Part shown: in pieces, positions 59,405 to 64,000 of the stretch | Position numbering within the stretch: position 1 is the first letter of the stretch | Layout: every line of letters begins with the position of its first letter | NCBI GenBank assembly: GCA_014529385.2 | Contig: CM043942.1 | Span: forward strand, 4,864,501 to 4,928,500 | Source of the DNA: Adiantum capillus-veneris | Lineage: Eukaryota; Streptophyta; Polypodiopsida; Polypodiales; Pteridaceae | Direction: 5' to 3' | Length of the DNA stretch: 64,000 nucleotides | Notes under the pieces: generated by a model | Databases searched by the model: none | What the model saw: the letters and a program-made list of their open reading frames with translations, nothing else | What the model was told of the DNA's origin: nothing | Position numbers and translations under genes: made by a program

Positions 59405-61978
59405 AATGGAAATATAAGGAATGCTGGAAGGAGAGGATGGCATATGATGTGGAACCAAAGGCAAGTTCACCCAGTTCACCAAACTCATCCAATAGTTGCA
59501 GCTTCAGCAAATGGAGCTCAAAATGCATATCTTAGATGCTATGAATGCAACGAGCTAGGACATTTCAGGAATGTATGTCCTAGGCGAGTCTCCGCAACCA
59601 ATACACCTAATCGAGCTAGAGGACGAGGCCAAATAATAAATCGTGGAGGAAGAAATGGAGGACGAGGTCGAGGGCGCGGAATGGCTGCCAGAGTCAATGC
59701 TATCATAGGAGAACTGACATTGGGAGAAGAACAAGAGGAAAGAGAAACTCTACATGCTGCAATTGATAACCCAAGAGCAAGACAACAATATGATGTCATT
59801 CAAACACCTGCAAATCACCAAGGTGAAAAATTTGAACTTCTTATTGATTGTGGTAGTACTCATTCTTTCTTGTCACCTAAATGTTTAAGGAGGTTAGGAC
59901 TTAATCAACACCATGTAAGAAAGATGAGAGTTGAATTAGCTAATGGAAAGGAGGTGTTATCTCAGTACACTGTGGGAAAAATAGATTTCAAGTCGGGAGA
60001 ATACTCTACTTCTGCTACTTTTCGAACCTTAACCATAGGAATCTATGACGGAATTCTTGGAATGGATTGGTTAGCCAGTCATAATGCCAATATCCATTGT
60101 GCCCAAGGAAGTGTTACTTTTGTGGACAACCAAGGTCAAGAAGTCACTATTCAGGGCCAGAATGGACGACCAAAAGCTTACTTGGTCAAAGCTAATCGTC
60201 TTTTGAAAGGGTTACGCAAGGGTCAACAAATTTTTATAGTCAAGCTAAACAAATTAGAAAAATCTTCTTCCAACCCTGAACCAATGTGGCTAGAAGAATT
60301 TTCGGATGTTTTCCCCGCTAAACTTTCTAAACTACCACCACCTAGAGAGGTAGACCATGAAATCAAAATTTTTCTAGGTAGTGAACTAGTCTCAAGAGCG
60401 CCGTACAAGATGTCACTTCTAGAGGCTATAGAACTCAAGGAGCAGCTCAAGCAGTTGATTGAGCAAGGGTTTATCCGACCTAGTACATCTCCATGGGGTG
60501 CACCTGTTCTCTTCCAAAAGAAAAAGGATGGCTCTCTTCGACTTTGCATAGATTATAGGGGCTTAAATCAGGTTACCATCAAGAATAAATATCCAATTCC
60601 TTGTATTGATGAGATTCTGGACAGATTACACGGAGCCAAAATATTCACAAATATCGATCTTCGATCTGGCTATCATCAAATTCGAATCCAGGAGGCTGAT
60701 ATCTCCAAAACAGCTTTCAACACTCGTTATGGTCATTACGAATTTACAGTGATGGCTTTCAACACTCGTTATGGTCATTACGAATTTACAGTGATGGCTT
60801 TCAGACTTACAAATTCTCCTGCAACTTTCAATCATCTTATGCACGATATCTTTAGAGAATTCTTGGATGCTTTTGTCCTAGTATTCTTTGACGATATCTT
60901 AATTTATTCCAAATCAGAGGAAGAGCATGAAGGACATGTTAGGAAAGTGTTAGAGCTTTTACGCCGAAATAAATTGTATGCAAAGAAAAGCAAATGTACC
61001 TTCTTTACCCCTAAGGTCTGTTACTTAGGGTTTATCATTTCACCTGAAGGAGTCTCTGTTGACCCTGAAAAAGTCAAAGATATTGTGGAATGGCCTCAAC
61101 CCACTTCACAAACCGAAGTTAGAGGGTTCTTAGGTATCACAGGGTGGTACAGGATCTTTGTAAAGGACTATGCTCTTAAAGTTGCACCACTAACTGACCT
61201 GCTAAAGAAAGGAGCTATGATACTTTGGGAAGAAAAACATGAATCTTGCTTCAAACAGCTTAAGGAGTATCTTGCTTCAGAACCTCTCTTAAAACTTTCA
61301 GACTTTACCCAAGAATTCGAGGTGATCACAGATGCTAGTAACCTTGCATTAGGAGGAGTCCTTACTCAAGAAGGAAGACCTGTAGCTTATACTTCTTGAA
61401 AGCTTATGATTCATGAAGTGAATTATGCTACACATGATTTAGAATTGCTAGCAGTTATTCATGCTCTCAAGCTATGGAGACATTATCTATTGGGACGCAA
61501 ATTCCAATTGGTAACAGATCACAAGAGCCTTAAGTGGATTTTTACCCAACCTAACCTTAACATGAGACAGAGGAGATGGATAGAGCTCATGCACGAATAT
61601 GATTTTGATATTAAATTTAGACCAGGTAAGGATTATGTTGTGGCAGATGCCCTAAGCTGTAAAGCTTTTCTGGGGGCAATTTCCATGGCTAACAATCCTA
61701 TTTTAGACAAGGTCTCGGATGCTGCTGTCAAAGATGCAGATTACCAGATGCTTGCTAGTATCCTACATGAAGAAAGGGTATCATCAAATCATCCTGAACC
61801 TCTACATTACTCCTTAGAAGATGGGAAAATTTACTATAGGAATCGACTATGCATACCTAAGGATTCTACCCTAAGGAATTCTATCCTATATGAAGCACAT
61901 GATGGCCAACTTCAGGACATCCAGGTTATGCCAAAACCATCAATGCAATTCGCAGAAGTTACTATTGGCAAGGTATGA
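59405..61978 (+). pseudogene. Element G protease, reverse transcriptase and RNase H
   Basis: In frame with gag. CCHC knuckle [14 protein letters not shown] (about 59538-59580), an Arg/Gly-rich stretch, protease [12 protein letters not shown] (Asp present; Cys in place of the usual Ser) with [67 protein letters not shown] at 60884-60895, [13 protein letters not shown] 14-residue segment before [10 protein letters not shown] is duplicated in frame (60713-60796) and should disrupt RT. TGA at 61397 in RNase H (YTS then stop then KL), followed by VNYATHDLELLAVIHALKLWRHYL and VTDHKSLKWIF. The frame is lost near 61912 at the integrase zinc motif. Confidence 0.93.
60713..60796 (+). repeat. 42-bp in-frame tandem duplication in element G RT
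   Basis: 60713-60754 and 60755-60796 are identical, encoding [14 protein letters not shown] twice. Confidence 0.97.
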
Positions 61979-63130
61979 AGGGTGATTTCCTTTGCTATGT
62001 CAAGCAGTGTTTGTCTTGTCAAAGGATTAAGGCAGAAAGACTAAAGATGCCAGGTAAATTCCATCCTTTAGATATTTCCCAAATGAAATGAGAATGTATT
62101 AGCATGGACTTTATCACCGGGTTTCCTTCTGTTCAAGCTGGCTATGATTCAATCATGGTCATAGTCGACTTGCTTACTAAAATGGCTCACTTAATCCCAG
62201 TCAAGACAACCTTTACAGCTTCAGATATTGCTCGTCTGTTTGTGAAGGAGGTTTTCAGAATTCATGGTTTACCCAAGAGGATTGTCAGCGATCGTGATGC
62301 CAAGTTTACTTCTAAGTTTTGGGTATCATTGTTTCAAGCTTTTGGAACCCAGTTATGTTTTAGTACTGCTTATCATCCTCAAACTGATGGCCAAACTGAA
62401 AGAGTTAATCAAGTAATTGAAGACATCCTCAGAGCATACTGCAATAGAGAACCTCGCAAGTGGATTCAATACCTACCCTTGGTAGAGTATGCATACAATT
62501 CCTCTACTCATAGAAGTATTGGAATGACACCTTTTAATGCTCTTTATGGTCAAGAATGTTTATCACCTCTTAACTTTTCTGACCCCACTATAAGGGTAGA
62601 AGCCTCAAAGAAAATGCTTGAAGAAATGGAAGCTCAAACCAAAGCTATTCGAAGGGATATTCAAGCGTCTCAAGATCGACAAAAGAAGTACGCTGACTTA
62701 AAAATATCTGATCGGATTTTCAAAGAAGGTGACAAAGTTTTCTTACGAGTAAAGCCCAAAAAGAGCAATCTGTCTCTCGAAAGGTATAAGAAGCTTAGCT
62801 ACCAATATTGTGGACCTTACGAAATAATCAAGGTTGTAAGTGATCAAGCTAATAGACTAAAACTCCCTTCTCATCTCAAAGTGCATGATGTATTTCATGT
62901 AAGTCTATTAAAACCTTATGTATATAACCCTGACCATGTCCTTGATGATGAGAAAATCATTTGTTCTACAACTCCAACCTGATACTATCCTAGAAACTCG
63001 GGAGAGAAAGCTTAGGAATAGATCCATCAAAGAACATCTTATCTTATGGAAGGATTTCCCTATAGAAGATGCTACTTGGGAAGATGAGACATCCCTTCTT
63101 AAGGATTACCCTTCACTGTTCTTGATATGA
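61979..63130 (+). pseudogene. Element G integrase with C-terminal chromodomain
   Basis: The zinc motif spans the frameshift (EAHDGQL..., then SYYWQGMKGDFLCYVKQCLSCQRIKAE). A TGA at about 62089 lies in the usual WECISMDFITG. Core: SMDFITGFPS, VSDRDAKFTSKFW and TDGQTERVNQ give the D-D-E triad. Then the GPY/F-like region (YQYCGPYEIIKVV) and HDVFHVSLLKPYV. A frameshift near 62965 leads to DTILETRERKLRNRSIKEHL, ILWKDFPIEDATWEDETSLL: a chromodomain, which targets integration to marked chromatin and defines chromoviruses. The stop is at 63128-63130. Confidence 0.92.
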
Positions 63131-63144
63131 GGACATCTCAAATT

Positions 63145-63159
63145 CTAAGTTGGGGAGAT
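63145..63159 (+). other. Polypurine tract of element G
   Basis: ctaagttggggagat, just before TGTAAGG. It is short, with a single strong purine block (ggggaga). Confidence 0.6.
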
Positions 63160-64000
63160 TGTAAGGTCTCTACTTTTGAATTTCACACAAGTTCTATTAC
63201 GCAGTTGAATTTTCTTTAACCATCACTCATTATTTGAGATATTCAAGTTCAAATTATGAATCATAGGTTGAGAAAACCTAGAATTTAAAATTTACGCTAA
63301 AAAATTCTGACATGTTTAGCTATATGAATCACTAACTAACTTATTGCAAGACTTATTTACTGATTGTAGAATTTTCTTTTACTACTGTAAAGTTAATATA
63401 AGACTGTAAAGTTTAACTTAAAAATGTAAAGTAAATTATCATTAAGGAAATAAATAAAATAATTATAAAGACAAAAGAATACACAGGGATGACAAATGAA
63501 GGCACATGGACTCACCTGGACTCACATAGGAGGGGACAAAGTGGGACACACTGTCACATGAAAAGGAGAGGCTAGTCTTGACTAATCTTAATGAGGGGGG
63601 CCTGTGTGGCCTTATCTTTTGATGATAATGACAAAGTGGTCAAGCTGATGGGTACCAAAAGGGTACCAAAAACGCGGGTATGAATTTTGAAAAAAAAAAG
63701 TTGGACGTTTTCTTTTCTACTATAAATAGAGCATCCATGCTCACACTTTAGAGATAGAGATTGCCTCTATAGCGCTCACAAAGTGCTGCCACTTCTCTTA
63801 GAGAGAAGGCGTCCACAAACCACTAAGAGAGCAAAAACTCTAGTGGACTAATAAGGTGCGTATTAATTGAGCATTCAATTAACTTTAGGAATGATGTATG
63901 TGCGCTATCTCTTACTCTAATCTCTCTAATAGATTAGTAAGATTCAATTAGTTTTAAGAAGGATATGTGTGTGTGTGTGTGCTATCTCCTACTCTAATCT
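63160..64000 (+). repeat. 3' LTR of element G (partial)
   Basis: 841 bp visible, the counterpart of 54601-55480, with the TATA box at 63721-63729 and the start of the minisatellite from about 63900. Confidence 0.92.

Larger units (their letters stand above)
54601..64000 (+). mobile_element. Element G: Ty3/Gypsy chromovirus, 3' LTR cut by the window edge
   Basis: LTRs start TGTAAGGTCTCTACTTT at 54601 and 63160. The internal region has gag, protease, RT, RNase H, integrase and a C-terminal chromodomain. It is inserted in the RNase H region of element F. Gag is interrupted near 56.77-58.89 kb by other retrotransposon sequence (H). The TSD cannot be checked because the right end lies outside. 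Confidence 0.9.

Overview
This is a plant nuclear repeat block. No complete host gene is visible in the 64 kb. Nearly everything is LTR retrotransposon: Ty3/Gypsy elements of a Tat/Athila-like clade, one chromovirus, and Ty1/Copia elements, nested in each other and broken by stops, frameshifts and deletions. Plant-type primer-binding sites (initiator-Met tRNA, Asp-tRNA-like), AT-rich spacers, long (GA)n tracts and a three-level nest point to a land plant with a repeat-rich genome. I cannot name the species. Element letters below are mine.

Layout. 1-1510: end of element A, a DEAD-box helicase gene fragment lying directly before a polypurine tract and LTR. 1511-33625: element B copy 1, split by element C. 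C (3029-30291, TSD CCAAG) is a Gypsy element of about 18 kb once its own insertions are subtracted. C is interrupted in gag by Copia element D (7869-13019, TSD ATCAA) and in its third ORF by minus-strand Copia element E (24820-28974, TSD TAAAG). Reading frames continue across all three insertion points, which confirms the nest order. 33626-48791: B copies 2 and 3, in tandem and sharing LTRs. 48792-49034: a Copia gag fragment. 49235-54600: element F (minus strand), a diverged relative of C. 54601-64000: element G, a chromovirus inserted in F's RNase H region, itself interrupted near 56.8-58.9 kb.

Most interesting biology. C and F share a pol layout that differs from textbook Gypsy order. The integrase zinc-binding (HHCC) module is tandemly duplicated, and a second retropepsin-like domain lies downstream of the integrase. 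A noncoding spacer follows with recurring palindromes centred on ATCGCGAT, then a conserved third ORF in the envelope position. In C the conventional protease before RT has lost its catalytic Asp, while the downstream one keeps DTGA. Element B carries a gag-protease of the same clade but no RT or integrase core in any of three copies, so it looks like a non-autonomous partner. None of these coding regions is intact from end to end.
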